Shown: piece by piece, positions 25,168 to 33,788 of the stretch
How positions within the stretch are numbered: the stretch's first letter is position 1
Layout of the letters: each line of letters opens with the position of its first letter
Source of the DNA: Calothrix sp. NIES-3974
Lineage (GTDB): Bacteria; Cyanobacteriota; Cyanobacteriia; Cyanobacteriales; Nostocaceae
Assembly (NCBI RefSeq): GCF_002368395.1
Contig: NZ_AP018254.1
Location: 2,914,001-2,978,000, forward strand
DNA: 64,000 bases
Direction: 5' to 3'
Notes under the pieces: model-generated
The model's database searches: none
Told to the model about the DNA's origin: nothing
What the model saw: the letters and a program-made list of their open reading frames with translations, nothing else
Made by a program: the position numbers and the translations under genes

Positions 25168-25646
25168 TTGTCCTCACTGAAACCGCAGATGCACAAAATT
25201 ACACCAAGTAATGAACGAGTAATGATTTTTTTTTATTTATGTCATTCAATCTAACCCTGCTTAAACCCTTTGTGAATGGGAGGAGTGACACTAATTTGAT
25301 TTGTCAAAAGTTGCACACAGTATCAGTTTAATTACTTACAATAAAAGAATAAATTATCCATCGATTCTGTCAGTATAGGTGTTTTGAATAATTCTCTTTG
25401 CTTGAGGAGAAGAAACAAAGCATAAATTTTGTATATAGCAGGGAATGGGAAACAGGGAATAGAGTGGGAACTTCTATCTCCATAGCAATTACCCATAAAA
25501 AAGATGAAACGATGAAACCCTGATTAAACAAGGGGTTCCCAATCCAAAATCTCGAATCCAAAATGGTATAACCTTATAAGTTAAGACAAGAAACAAATTA
25601 CAAGAAAATTCTCAGACAGCTAAAAAAATAAGGTAGGTAAAGGTAA
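25168..25646. other. Intergenic, nothing recognised
   Basis: About 480 AT-rich bases between the divergent SUKH and hemJ genes. No repeat family member, RNA or coding frame with support was recognised. Promoters for both genes are expected here. Confidence 0.5.
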
Positions 25647-26231
25647 ATGGCATATTCCTGGTTCAAAGCATTTCACATCATCGGTGTAGTTGTGTGGTTT
25701 GCGGGATTGTTCTATCTTGTACGTCTGTTTATCTATCACATCGAAGCAGAACAGGAAACAGAACCAGCTCGATCCATTCTCAAAAAGCAATATACCATCA
25801 TGGAAAAGCGACTGTATGGGATTATTACCACTCCCGGTATGCTTGTTACAGTTGCTTGTGCAATCGGTTTATTAGTCACCCAACCGGATTTTCTCAAACA
25901 AACTTGGTTACATTATAAACTTGGTTTTGTCGCTTTACTGTTGGGTTATCATTTCTGGTGCGCAAGATTGATGAAACAGCTAGAGCAAGGCATTTGTCAA
26001 TGGACAAGTAAACAAATGCGAGCAATGAACGAAGCACCCACTGTATTACTAGTAGTGATTGTCCTATTAGTGATCTTCAAAAATAATCTACCTGCGGATA
26101 TAACTACCTGGTTAATTTTTGGATTAGTGTTGCTCATGGCTGTGACAATTCAACTTTATGCACGCAAACGACGTTTAGACAAAGAAAAGGAATTAGCACA
26201 AATTTCCGAACTACCTCAACAGCAAGCATAA
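25647..26231 (+). CDS. hemJ: Protoporphyrinogen IX oxidase HemJ
   Basis: An integral membrane enzyme of haem and chlorophyll synthesis that oxidises protoporphyrinogen IX to protoporphyrin IX, the usual form in cyanobacteria. 194 residues with four or five membrane helices. The conserved N-terminal WFKAFHIIGVVVWFAGLFYLVRLFIYH carries the invariant His, and MEKRLYGIITTPGMLVT, WLHYKLGFVALLLGYH and MRAMNEAPTVLLVVIVLLVIF match the family blocks. Length fits (about 190-200). A basic C-terminal tail (ARKRRLDKEKELAQ) faces the cytoplasm. RBS: AGGTAGGTAAAGGTAA upstream. Confidence 0.9.
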   Translation: MAYSWFKAFHIIGVVVWFAGLFYLVRLFIYHIEAEQETEPARSILKKQYTIMEKRLYGIITTPGMLVTVACAIGLLVTQPDFLKQTWLHYKLGFVALLLGYHFWCARLMKQLEQGICQWTSKQMRAMNEAPTVLLVVIVLLVIFKNNLPADITTWLIFGLVLLMAVTIQLYARKRRLDKEKELAQISELPQQQA

Positions 26232-26243
26232 AACAATAACTTA

Positions 26244-26270
26244 GCAGAGACGACCCGTTAGGTCGTCTCC
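26244..26270. repeat. Small palindromic repeat, GAGACGACCCG core
   Basis: GCAGAGACGACCCGTTAGGT followed by CGTCTCC, between hemJ and the next gene; member of the modular palindrome family. As it lies between two same-strand genes it would form a hairpin in the transcript. Confidence 0.7.
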
Positions 26271-26284
26271 GAGGGGTAAAAATC

Positions 26285-27148
26285 ATGAACCACCATCCAT
26301 TCTTTGCCAATCGGGTTGCAGTACTAGGAACAATGCATCAAAAAGAAATAGCCATTGCACCCCCATTAGAAACCGAATTAGGTCTGAAAATCATTGTTCC
26401 AGATAATTTCAATACGGATATTTTCGGTACATTTACCCGCGATATTAAACGAGTAGGTACACAAATCGAAACAGCACGACTCAAAGCGGAAAAAGCCATC
26501 GAAGTGACTGGATTCAAGATTGCGATCGCCAGTGAAGGTAGTTTTATTCCCCACCCCCATATCCCCTATCTTCCCTGTAATCGAGAAATCCTAATTTTGA
26601 TCGACCACGAAAACGATTTAGAAATCATCGCAGAGGAACTATCCACCCAAACCAATCACAATCATCAGATAATTACATCAGTGACAGAAGCGCAGCAATT
26701 TGCTGAGAAAATCGGCTTTCCCCAGCATGGTTTAGTGGTAATGCTCAAAGAAAATCCCGATAATCAAAGCGAAATTATTAAGGGTATTACCAGCGAAGCA
26801 GAATTAATCGAAGCTGTAAATTGGGGATTACAAAATTCTCCCACGGGACAAGTTCATCTAGAAACAGATATGCGAGCAATGCATAATCCGACTCGGATGC
26901 AGAATATCGCCAAAGCAGCACAAAATCTCGTCAACAAACTCAAAAGTTGTTGTCCCCAATGTGGAACACCAGGTTTTAGTATTACCAAAAGAATACCCGG
27001 TTTACCCTGTGCAGCTTGTTCCGCTCCGACCCTACTAACTCAAGCAGTTATATATGAATGTCAAAAATGTCAATTTAAGTCTGTGCAAAATTATCCCGAT
27101 GGGGAGGAATTTGCTGACCCAGCAAACTGCATGTATTGTAATCCTTGA
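26285..27148 (+). CDS. DUF6671-like protein with C-terminal zinc ribbons
   Basis: 287 residues. The N-terminal two thirds have an alpha/beta pattern with FANRVAVLGTMHQKEIAIAPPLETELGLKIIVP, IASEGSFIPHPHIPYLPCNREILILIDHEN and ETDMRAMHNPTRMQNIAKAAQNL, which I associate with DUF6671. The C-terminus has several Cys pairs (CCPQCGTPGF, LPCAACSAP, YECQKCQF, CMYCNP) that should bind one or two zinc ions. Function is unknown. It follows hemJ by about 50 bases on the same strand with a palindrome in between, so the two may share a transcript. The family name comes from memory and is not certain. Confidence 0.7.
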   Translation: MNHHPFFANRVAVLGTMHQKEIAIAPPLETELGLKIIVPDNFNTDIFGTFTRDIKRVGTQIETARLKAEKAIEVTGFKIAIASEGSFIPHPHIPYLPCNREILILIDHENDLEIIAEELSTQTNHNHQIITSVTEAQQFAEKIGFPQHGLVVMLKENPDNQSEIIKGITSEAELIEAVNWGLQNSPTGQVHLETDMRAMHNPTRMQNIAKAAQNLVNKLKSCCPQCGTPGFSITKRIPGLPCAACSAPTLLTQAVIYECQKCQFKSVQNYPDGEEFADPANCMYCNP

Positions 27149-27190
27149 AAGAGTGTATTTCCAGATTTAAAATCAAAATATAACATTCAT

Positions 27191-27242
27191 CAATCCAAAA
27201 TCTAAAATCTAAAATCCAAAATCTAACATCCAAAATCCAAAA
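27191..27242 (+). repeat. Heptameric tandem repeat (AAAATCY)
   Basis: About seven successive units of AAAATCC/AAAATCT (one AACATCC) form a 7-bp-period tract just before the DUF3598 gene. Shorter tracts of the same unit lie near 10106, 24481, 43147, 53866, 57688 and 58468. This is the short tandemly repeated repetitive (STRR) type of heterocystous cyanobacteria. Confidence 0.75.
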
Positions 27243-27249
27243 TTAATTT

Positions 27250-28071
27250 ATGTTATCTCAATGGGAATCCTTTTTAAAAAATCTGGGTATCTGGGTTGGT
27301 TCATTCACCCAATTTTCACCCAGCGGTGAGCAACTGGAAGATATACCTAGTCGTCTTACCTTAGAAAGCCTAAATAATCATCAATCAGCAAGATTAACAC
27401 TGCAAAGGGAAGGTTTACAAGACCTCGTATTAGAATTTAGCACTCTTGCCAAAAGTTTATTATTTTTTGAAAATGGTGCATTTTCCCAAGGAGCAATTCA
27501 ATTTTCCCCCTTTAGCGAATTTGGAGCCGAATTTGGTTTTATCCACGAAAACCGTCGTCTGCGGATTGTACAACTATTTGATATTAATAACCATCTGCGC
27601 AAATTAACCTTAATTCGGGAATATCGCGAAGGAACTCAACTCGATGAACGTCCCCCATTAACAATCGAAGCCTTACTCGGAAAATGGGAAGGAGAAGCAA
27701 TTACAATTTATCCTGATTTACGGGAACCAAATGTTTATCAAACTACGATGAATTTACAATTAGATTTATCTGGAAAACTCATCCAAAGTATTAATTTTGG
27801 TAATTATCCCACCATTACATCCACCGCAACTATTAACAGTAACCGTACCCAATTAACCTTTAACAAAAATCCAGACAATCCCATCCAGGTTTTAATGTTA
27901 CCTGATGGAGCTTCTGCGACATTTCCTGTCAAAGCTCAACTCAATCAATCCCTATTTTTAGAAGTAGGGTGGTTAATTCAACCTGATTTACGGCAACGTT
28001 TGATTCGCAGTTATAACGATAAAGGAGAATGGACAAGTTTGACCTTAGTGACAGAACGGAAAATTAACTAG
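27250..28071 (+). CDS. DUF3598-family (calycin-like) protein
   Basis: 273 residues, no signal peptide. Two beta-rich halves: residues 1-130 (WESFLKNLGIWVGSFTQFSPSGEQLEDIPSRLTLES and FGAEFGFIHENRRLRIVQLFD) and 135-273 (LTIEALLGKWEGEAITIYPDLREP, ALFPVKA-like SATFPVKAQLNQSLFLEVGWLIQPDLRQRLIRSYNDKGEWTSLTLVTERK). This fits DUF3598, a cyanobacterial and plastid family with a fold related to lipocalins and to CpcS-type phycobilin lyases. A small-molecule or pigment-binding role is only inferred. The ATG lies 8 bases after a heptameric tandem repeat. Confidence 0.8.
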   Translation: MLSQWESFLKNLGIWVGSFTQFSPSGEQLEDIPSRLTLESLNNHQSARLTLQREGLQDLVLEFSTLAKSLLFFENGAFSQGAIQFSPFSEFGAEFGFIHENRRLRIVQLFDINNHLRKLTLIREYREGTQLDERPPLTIEALLGKWEGEAITIYPDLREPNVYQTTMNLQLDLSGKLIQSINFGNYPTITSTATINSNRTQLTFNKNPDNPIQVLMLPDGASATFPVKAQLNQSLFLEVGWLIQPDLRQRLIRSYNDKGEWTSLTLVTERKIN

Positions 28072-28200
28072 TAAAATTACCAAATTCTACATAATAGTTG
28101 AAATTTTTTTGAGTTATACTAAGCTTTTCATGTATGCACAGAGAGAAGCTACTTTTATTCCACTTTTAATTTAATCCACATAACAATTGTATTCATAAAA

Positions 28201-29289
28201 ATGACAGAAAGTCAAAAGCCCGGTTTGTTTGGCTTAAAATATTCAAATCGAGATTTTATACAGAGAGAGTCTTGGGGGAAAAATTGCTTTAATTCTTCTT
28301 TCCCAGCTTCTCTTTGTTCCTATTTATATCATCAGAATCTTGAAAATATATATATTCGGCTTAATTCCAACTTAAATGTTGAACATTCTAGTATTAGCAC
28401 TGCTAATTTGTACGGAATAGAACCCGACTCAGAAAATTTATTTTATGCCTTTGAAACCTAATTTACGCCATACCAGAAGTATTTAATTGGGAATATTCCA
28501 GGGGTTGATTTAGTTATACAGGCAAAAGAGATAGGAGCTTGTTTGCAGGCAATTGAAATAAAACTAACAGCCTTACCAGACAACACAACATGTGACTTAT
28601 CAGAGGATTTATATGGCTGTGAAATTGTTGTCAGACCAGATACAATAGTTTATTTGGCGTGCAGTATCGTAGAAAAATTGAGAGTAAATTCTTCTTTTAT
28701 CGAGAATTTAATCGGTGAAAAATTTGCTAGTATCACTGATTGGACAGAGCCTAATTATATAATACCCTACATTCCAAGCATGATTGATATCATAGATGAA
28801 ATTGTGCTTGCAATCTTAGAATCCCAGCAACCTTTTCTAATGCAGCCTATTTGGAAAACTGAAGGAAAATCTCCGCGACTTTCAGAAAACTGCTTAGATG
28901 TTTTTGTTTAGAGTGATTTAGCTTTTACCAGATTATTTATAGACCTATCTAAACAGAAAATCAGTTCTTTTGGACGAATCAGAACTATCACTAGACATAC
29001 CCGAACTATTGTTTGGCTATTCAGAATGATATATGATTTTAGTATTAGCGGTTCTTTTAATCATAGAAGAATAATAGACACATTGTCATACAACACAAAA
29101 AATGATAAAGCATTTGCTGTTAGTGGTAGAGTAACCCATGCTTACATGAAATCAGAGATATTAAAACAACCAAGAATTAAGAAAGACGAAATAAGAAGAA
29201 TTATTCTCGGCGGCGCTCAAAATTTATTGAGTCCAGAGAGGAGATTTGATGCTATAATTTATAACTCTTCCGATTTATTTTCAGACTAA
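28201..29289 (+). pseudogene. HindVP-like restriction endonuclease, broken by two in-frame stops
   Basis: One frame of 363 codons is interrupted by TAA at 28459-28461 and TAG at 28909-28911; the reading frame is unchanged across both. Residues read GLFGLKYSNRDFIQRESWGK, FNSSFPASLCSYLYHQNL, LYGIEPDSENLFYAFET-stop-FTPYQKYLIGNIPGVDLVI, QAIEIKLTALPDNTTCDL (D..ExK nuclease motif), LYGCEIVVRPDTIVYLACSI, WTEPNYI, MQPIWKTEGKSPRL, then stop, SDLAFTRLFIDLS and GRVTHAYMKSEILKQPRIKKDEIRRIILGGAQ. This fits the HindVP (GRCGYC-type) nuclease family. Both stops could come from Gln codons by single C-to-T changes. The partner methyltransferase follows after 23 bases. Confidence 0.82.
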
Positions 29290-29312
29290 ACTTGATTATT
29301 GAAATTTGTATA

Positions 29313-30290
29313 ATGAGAACGGTAGACATATTTTGTGGCTGTGGAGGTTTATCACTGGGATTCCAAAATGCTGGGTTTAGCCTAGTTGCGGCTTTTGATT
29401 GTTGGTCTCCGGCAATTAAGGTTTATCAAGATAACTTTCAACACCCAATTTTTAATCAAGACCTTTCCGATAATAAAGCTTGTGAAATTATTGCCCAGTT
29501 TAATCCCGATGTTATTATTGGTGGACCACCCTGTCAGGATTTTTCAAGTGCAGGAAAAAGAGATGAAAGCCTTGGAAGAGCGAACTTGACTCTAAGTTTT
29601 GCCAACATTATTTCCCATGTAAAACCTAGTTGGTTTGTCATGGAAAATGTCGATAGAATCGCCAAAAGTCATGTGATTAAAACTGCTTTAGATGTATTTA
29701 GAAATAGTGGGTATGGTTTAACTTCTGTAATTCTCAATGCTAGCTATTGTGGAGTTCCTCAAGCGAGAAAGAGATACTTTTTGATTGGTCAGCTTGATGG
29801 GGAAGATGATTGTCTAAGTTTATATTTGACAAAAAAACAGTCGAAGAAGCCAATGACGATTTTTGATTATTTAGGTGATAGTTTAGGTATCGAGTACTTT
29901 TATCGTCATCCCAGAAGCTATAAAAGAAGGGCTATTTTTAGTATCTATGAACCGAGTCCAACAGTACGAGGAGTGAATCGTCCAATTCCCAAAAATTATC
30001 AAAAACATGAAGGAGATGTCTGCGAAATCAATGAGAAGTTGCGACCATTAACTACAATTGAATGCAGTTATATTCAAACATTTCCCAATACATTCAAGTT
30101 TAGGGGTAATAAATCAGATTTAGAGCAAATGATCGGCAATGGAGTACCTGTTAAATTAGCTGAGTATGTTGCTGGTTGTATTCTTGAATATATTGAAGAT
30201 TGCTCTAAAAATAAGATATATTCTCTGCCGGGAATTCAACTAAAATTATTTGAAGATGCAATCCTGAACCAAAATACTATTTGTAATTAA
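29313..30290 (+). CDS. DNA (cytosine-5) methyltransferase, partner of the broken nuclease
   Basis: Methylates cytosine at C5 in a short DNA site. 325 residues from the ATG at 29313 (MRTVDIFCGCGGLSLGFQNA); a TTG at 29292 would add seven residues and is less likely. Motifs in order: I (DIFCGCGGLSLGF), IV with the catalytic Cys (GGPPCQDFSSAG), VI (ENVDRI), VIII (CGVPQARKRYFLIG), IX (PSPTVRGVNRPIP), X (QMIGNGVPVKLAEYVAG). All catalytic parts are intact. By association with a HindVP-like nuclease the target may be GRCGYC; this is inference. With the nuclease broken it would act as a solitary methyltransferase. Confidence 0.93.
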   Translation: MRTVDIFCGCGGLSLGFQNAGFSLVAAFDCWSPAIKVYQDNFQHPIFNQDLSDNKACEIIAQFNPDVIIGGPPCQDFSSAGKRDESLGRANLTLSFANIISHVKPSWFVMENVDRIAKSHVIKTALDVFRNSGYGLTSVILNASYCGVPQARKRYFLIGQLDGEDDCLSLYLTKKQSKKPMTIFDYLGDSLGIEYFYRHPRSYKRRAIFSIYEPSPTVRGVNRPIPKNYQKHEGDVCEINEKLRPLTTIECSYIQTFPNTFKFRGNKSDLEQMIGNGVPVKLAEYVAGCILEYIEDCSKNKIYSLPGIQLKLFEDAILNQNTICN

Positions 30291-30365
30291 AAGATATCCT
30301 CAAGTCAGTCCCCCATGCCGTGTGGATAGAACCAAACAAGAAAATAGTTCATTTCTACTCCCCTG

Positions 30366-30392
30366 GAGACAACCCGATGGGTTGTCTCTACT
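30366..30392. repeat. Small palindromic repeat, GAGACAACCC core
   Basis: GGAGACAACCCGATGGGTTG followed by TCTCTAC. Same outer arms as the family at 44415 and 46812, but the core has changed on both sides together (ACAACCC/GGGTTGT), keeping the palindrome. Confidence 0.7.
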
Positions 30393-30588
30393 CCCTATTT
30401 ACCCTCTTCAGAACTATAAGGACTTACAATAGCTAATATACGGAACACTAGCTTGATATTGACAGGGAGAAGGTTGCTGGTGGGGATTTTGGGGTGAACG
30501 ATTTTCTACATACTTGGTCAAGTCAAGATATTCATGAGAGACTAGCTATCATGAAATTTAGGAAGTCACTTGGGGAGAACACACTTTT

Positions 30589-31659
30589 ATGGATTTGGTT
30601 GTACTTGAAAACTGGTTAGACAACAGTGCATTCGCAGTATTATTTTTGACAATGATTGCCTATTGGGTGGGGGCTGTGTTTCCAAACATACCTTACCTCC
30701 AGGGGTTAAGTACAGCAGGAATAGCGATCGCAAATTTATCAATAGCTTCGTTGTTGGGAGCAAGGTGGTTGGAGGGGGGGTATTTTCCTTTGAGTAATCT
30801 CTACGAGTCATTGTTTTTCTTGGTTTGGGGTATCACTGCTGTACATTTGCTGGCTGAATTTAATACCCGTAGTCGTTTAGTGGGTGTGTTTACAGCTCCG
30901 GTGGGGATGATGATTACAGCATTTGCAACCCTTTCCTTACCCCAGGAGATGCAAGTTTCCGAACCCTTGGTTCCTGCGCTCAAATCAAATTGGTTGATGA
31001 TGCATGTGAGTGTGATGATGTTGAGCTATGCAGCGTTGATGGTGGGTTCATTACTGGCGATCGCATTTTTAGTCGTGACCAAGGGTGAAAATATTCAACT
31101 CCAGGGTAGTTCCTTCGGTGCTGGTGGATTTCGTCGCAATGGGTATCAACTTCGCAAAGCAGGGGAAGTTGTGCTGGAAGATTTAGGATTAAATGCGGAA
31201 AATAACGGTAACGGATTAGCTAGCTATCAAAGTAACGGCAATGGGAATGCTAGTACCGCAGTCTTGAATTTAGTGGAAACTTCGGTCATTTCTGGAAATA
31301 CCACCATCCTTGATAATCCCAAATTATCACCCCAACGTTTAAGTTTGGCAGAAACCTTAGATAATATTAGTTATCGAATCATTGGTTTAGGATTTCCCCT
31401 CCTCACCATTGGTATCATCGCAGGTGCAGTTTGGGCAAATGAAGCTTGGGGTTCCTACTGGAGCTGGGACCCGAAGGAAACCTGGGCTTTAATTACCTGG
31501 CTAGTATTTGCAGCCTATCTTCATGCTCGCATTACCAGGGGTTGGCAAGGTCGTCGTCCTGCTATTTTAGCAGCAACTGGCTTTGTTGTTGTTTGGGTTT
31601 GTTATTTAGGTGTAAATCTCTTGGGTAAGGGTTTACATTCCTATGGTTGGTTTTTATAG
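30589..31659 (+). CDS. ccsA: Cytochrome c biogenesis protein CcsA (System II, also named CcsB)
   Basis: A thylakoid/plasma-membrane protein that moves haem and attaches it to c-type apocytochromes with Ccs1 (System II). 356 residues with about eight membrane helices. The haem-handling WWD-type motif is present: [31 protein letters not shown]. Conserved His positions lie in [16 protein letters not shown] and in the C-terminal [13 protein letters not shown] hydrophilic loop at about residues 165-250 is rich in Asn and Gly ([17 protein letters not shown]), longer than in plastid CcsA. The Ccs1 partner is not in the window. Database names vary between ccsA and ccsB for this family. Confidence 0.9.
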   Translation: MDLVVLENWLDNSAFAVLFLTMIAYWVGAVFPNIPYLQGLSTAGIAIANLSIASLLGARWLEGGYFPLSNLYESLFFLVWGITAVHLLAEFNTRSRLVGVFTAPVGMMITAFATLSLPQEMQVSEPLVPALKSNWLMMHVSVMMLSYAALMVGSLLAIAFLVVTKGENIQLQGSSFGAGGFRRNGYQLRKAGEVVLEDLGLNAENNGNGLASYQSNGNGNASTAVLNLVETSVISGNTTILDNPKLSPQRLSLAETLDNISYRIIGLGFPLLTIGIIAGAVWANEAWGSYWSWDPKETWALITWLVFAAYLHARITRGWQGRRPAILAATGFVVVWVCYLGVNLLGKGLHSYGWFL

Positions 31660-31715
31660 GTTGTGGTGTTGATAGTTGACCGTTGACTGGAAAATATTCA
31701 ACACAGACGACCTGT

Positions 31716-31770
31716 ATATGTGAGTAGCGCGACTTCCCATAAAGTCGCGTTGTCTATACTTTTATTCTGT
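31716..31770. repeat. Palindrome CGCGACTT/AAGTCGCG
   Basis: AGCGCGACTTCCCATAAAGT CGCGTTGTC forms an 8-bp stem with a 6-base loop about 60 bases after ccsA. It may act as a weak terminator or belong to the small palindrome families; there is no long T run. Confidence 0.45.
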
Positions 31771-31877
31771 ATCCTGTCTCCTGTATTCCGTCTTCTTCTT
31801 CAGGATAAATTTGTTAACATTAAAGACGACGGGATGATACATCAATAGATTATCCCGATTTTTTTCGAGATTGGAAG

Positions 31878-32558
31878 ATGGCGAACGAACTACAAACTGT
31901 TTTTCAAGCGATCGCACAATCCCAAACTGAAGTAGAATTACGTCAAGCCCTCACCGCCACAATTGAGGGTTACTTCCAGGTGCAACGCTGGGGTATTTAT
32001 CTGTTTGACGAACAACCAGAAGTCACCCTAAATTCCCAAGGAATCCCCGATGTCTGTTTAAAGGACAATCCCATTGGACAATTTGTCTTTGAACGTCACG
32101 CACCAGCTCACGAAGCTTTAATTTTACCCGCAGGGGATTGGCAATTACTATGTCCCCGCGATGACCATGCTCACGTTATGAGTGGTCCAATTGTCTGTGA
32201 CGGACGTTTAATCGGTACGCTCAATTTAGCCCGTGCTAGTGGCTATCCAGCCTTTAATACCAACGATTTAACTGATTTAAGTGCCCTTTGTCTCCACCTG
32301 TCTGCTAAACTTGCTACATTACGCAGCCAACCCCAGAAAAATTCCCCTTCTGAATTTACCAATCGTCTTACACCCCGCGAATTGGAAATTGCCGAACTCG
32401 TCGCACAGGGTTTAACAAATGCTGAAATTGGCGAAAAACTCTGGATTACCCAAAATTCTGTCAAACAAGCTCTCAAAAGAATGTTTCGCAAATTAGGAGT
32501 ATCTGCAAGAGCAGAAATGGTGGCGAAATTACGTCAAGGGGAGTTGGGAATTTCTTGA
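31878..32558 (+). CDS. LuxR-type transcriptional regulator with GAF-like sensor domain
   Basis: 226 residues. Residues 1-155 have a GAF-like layout (LQTVFQAIAQSQTEVELRQALTATIEGYFQVQRWGIYLFD, then MSGPIVCDGRLIGTLNLARASGYPAFNTNDLTDLSALC). Residues about 163-222 are a LuxR/FixJ helix-turn-helix: LTPRELEIAELVAQGLTNAEIGEKLWITQNSVKQALKRMFRKLGVSARAEMVAK. The HTH is close to that of the small redox regulator PedR, so light- or redox-dependent control is possible; this is inference. It lies alone after ccsA. Upstream, ATCCCGATTTTTTTC looks like part of a leader rather than a clear terminator. Confidence 0.85.
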   Translation: MANELQTVFQAIAQSQTEVELRQALTATIEGYFQVQRWGIYLFDEQPEVTLNSQGIPDVCLKDNPIGQFVFERHAPAHEALILPAGDWQLLCPRDDHAHVMSGPIVCDGRLIGTLNLARASGYPAFNTNDLTDLSALCLHLSAKLATLRSQPQKNSPSEFTNRLTPRELEIAELVAQGLTNAEIGEKLWITQNSVKQALKRMFRKLGVSARAEMVAKLRQGELGIS

Positions 32559-33682
32559 AATGTAGTACTCGACTACATTTATTTTGATGGGTGAGAAAAA
32601 GCTGTAGCGCTAGTCTACGACAACCCTGCGGGTATAACGCCTTTATATTAAAACTTTTTTGAGGCTAGAGCCACAACTACGAACCCCTGATAACTTATCT
32701 GCTGGAGTAGTTGGTTGAGAAGATTCAGAAGTTGGTTTTTTCTCCTAAAAGCAGGGTTTCTTGAATAAACCTCATTTTTACATATCAATAAACAGGAAAT
32801 AAATTTGTTTGCTCGTATACTTTTTGCTGATTTTCTTCGCAAGCATGAAATCATAATTTGAATATAGTCTTACCAACAGGAAGTAGGGAGTAGGGAATAT
32901 TTTTAACCTAAAAATTCCACTTTTGCTTGGCTCTAAAAAATTAAAAATGCAAGGTTTTTGAGCTTCATATATCTATTTGGAAAGCACTTTTTGCGACTAA
33001 AATCCCCTCTAAGGCTTTACAAGATATAGAGACACGATAATCGCGTCTTTACTGTTTTTCAGCAAGCCCTAGTTACAAAATAAAACTGGTATAGACCAAT
33101 TTCTGCTTTCCTTTCAGAATCCAAAATCTCAGATAGTCTCAGTTTAATATGTCAGGGTTTCATCACTATAGAAACCTGATTAGGTATTGACAAAAATTCC
33201 ATTACCGCTTTTTTGCATCCTCTGCTGTAATTCCATAACGCTCACACTTCCCTCACAAAAAATGTTTTGGCTGGACAAAATCAATTAAATTTTCCCTGAT
33301 AAATTTAGAATTTATTTCAATATCATATTTATCTTATTTTTAGATTTTCATGATTTTTAAAAACTTGCCAATTTGGCAACTCAATAACAAAGTGATTGGT
33401 TATCTTGTTAAAAGATAAACGACTTCAAGGGTGTTGTTATCGAGGTGCATTTAACCCTTAACTTAGTTAAAAATAACGGTTAAGGACGGCAGAAACGATT
33501 GCACAAATTGCGTGTATCTACCATTATTTCTTTTCTTAAATTCACGCAATTTATTCATTAAATATTTTACCAGATTTTAGAATAACCAAGATTGGTGCTT
33601 ACTGCGTGGGATTATGTTTTCTAGGTACTGTCATTGACCCACATTAGCCCCCAAAATAACAGTATCTAAAATATAATCCCTA

Positions 33683-33751
33683 CCGCTTCAGCAGTGAGTA
33701 CCAGGGTGAGAACGAGGTAACCAGTATGCCTCCTCTCACCCTCTTTTTTTT
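33683..33751 (+). ncRNA. Candidate small RNA with promoter and strong terminator
   Basis: A perfect -10 TATAAT (33672-33677) is followed about 6 bases later by TACCGCTTCAGCAGTGAGTA, then a hairpin GGGTGAGA (33704-33711) ... GAGG (33714-33717), loop TAACCAGTATG, CCTC (33729-33732) ... TCTCACCC (33734-33741), and a T-rich tail (33742-33751). The implied transcript is about 68 bases and has no start codon with a ribosome-binding site. The 3' arm CCTCCTCTCACCC could pair with ribosome-binding sites. No -35 was found. The sRNA family is not identified; a distant relation to cyanobacterial PsrR1-like RNAs is possible but unchecked. Confidence 0.5.
33704..33751 (+). terminator. Rho-independent terminator of the candidate small RNA
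   Basis: An 8-bp GC-rich stem plus a 4-bp inner stem separated by small bulges, followed by TCTTTTTTTTC. It could also terminate any transcript reading rightward from the region before it. Confidence 0.75.
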
Positions 33752-33788
33752 CTGAAAAAGAGACTCGACTTCTGTATGCTATCTCCTC

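Larger units (their letters stand above)
32559..33788. other. Long intergenic region containing a candidate small RNA
   Basis: About 1.2 kb between convergently arranged genes. Parts: a GACACGATAATCGCGTC palindrome near 33031-33048, a lone MITE end (CAGCAAGCCCTAGTTAC, 33057-33073), and the promoter/hairpin unit at 33672-33751. No protein-coding frame with support was found. Confidence 0.55.
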
